Translations under genes and position numbers: made by a program
The notes under the pieces: model-generated
The model's database searches: none
Told to the model about the DNA's origin: nothing
Seen by the model: the letters and a program-made list of their open reading frames with translations, nothing else
NCBI RefSeq assembly: GCF_002204795.1
Contig: NZ_NIXO01000005.1
Location: 62,001 to 126,000, forward strand
Source: Pseudomonas sp. K2I15
GTDB lineage: Bacteria > Pseudomonadota > Gammaproteobacteria > Pseudomonadales > Pseudomonadaceae
DNA length: 64,000 nt
Direction of reading: 5' to 3'
Shown here: positions 63,790-64,000 of the stretch, piece after piece
How the letters are laid out: the number at the start of each line of letters is the position of its first letter
Position numbering within the stretch: the first letter of the stretch is position 1

Positions 63790-64000
63790 TTAAACCAGGA
63801 CGCCGGACTGGCGCAGGGCCTGTCGCAGCGGTTCGTGACAGGCTTCGCTGAGCCAGGTGAGCGGCAGACGGATACCGTCCGGCATCAGGCCCATCTCATG
63901 CAGCGCCCATTTCACGGGGATAGGGTTGGATTCGATAAACAGGGTTTTGTTGAGCGGTGCCAGTTGTTCGTGGATCGCCCGGGCCTTGACCGCATCACCG
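63790..64000 (-). CDS. dapA: 4-hydroxy-tetrahydrodipicolinate synthase, 3' part
   Basis: The final 70 codons of a gene whose start lies beyond the right edge. The decoded C-terminus, KTLFIESNPIPVKWALHEMG then RLPLTWLSE and a closing VLV, matches DapA, which condenses pyruvate and aspartate semialdehyde for lysine and peptidoglycan. The bamC start lies 18 bp downstream. Confidence 0.93.
   Translation of the reverse strand, partial: GDAVKARAIHEQLAPLNKTLFIESNPIPVKWALHEMGLMPDGIRLPLTWLSEACHEPLRQALRQSGVLV

Overview
The window looks like chromosome of a Pseudomonas fluorescens-group bacterium. Coding density and G+C are high, almost every gene has a recognisable Pseudomonas relative, REP/BIME palindromes of the fluorescens type punctuate the intergenic regions, and the right edge carries the Pseudomonas order dapA-bamC-MBL hydrolase-purC-tRNA-Ser. 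These identifications come from reading sequence and from remembered families; no search was run.

Left third (1-25.9 kb): mostly housekeeping and conserved-hypothetical genes. They include a LysR regulator, a class II amidotransferase, oligopeptidase B, a lone cNMP-binding protein, a SpeE-like protein, an exported ParB-like protein, an OprP/OprO-type porin, YajD, a TrmH-like methyltransferase, YcgN, a nitroreductase, GhrA, RNase D-YcgL, and a gamma-glutamylputrescine synthetase-like enzyme. Embedded in this is a 3.5 kb gene (13317-16805) for a 1162-residue protein ending in an OspG/NleH-like effector kinase domain. A cyclohexadienyl-dehydratase-like (PheC-like) gene runs into a complete cyanate module, cynR-cynT-cynS, followed by an exported double-Cache protein.

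Middle (25.9-50 kb): an accessory metabolic zone that starts with a 750-bp nested palindromic repeat. It holds a 14-TM MFS pump, pobA/pobR (4-hydroxybenzoate), LysR-controlled small units, an aruI-aldehyde dehydrogenase pair (arginine transamination branch), a CynX/NimT permease, a CHMI-like tautomerase and LtrA. A six-gene minus-strand cluster (GntR, SDR, BKACE, SMP-30 lactonase, two MFS permeases) reads as a self-contained catabolic pathway of unknown substrate.

Right third (50-64 kb): an MHS-type MFS carrier next to an orphan ModA-like binding protein, a 4HB-type chemoreceptor, and a DUF6124 gene whose leader folds into a C4-type antisense RNA with two matching target boxes. A YafO-type toxin gene follows, with a short partner that resembles no antitoxin I know. 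Then come an ECF sigma/anti-sigma operon with a TPR protein and cytochrome b561, a higBA toxin-antitoxin pair, tRNA-Ser(CGA), purC, an MBL hydrolase, bamC and the 3' end of dapA. The features that most deserve a second look are the OspG-like effector, the C4-like RNA, the YafO pair and the BKACE cluster.
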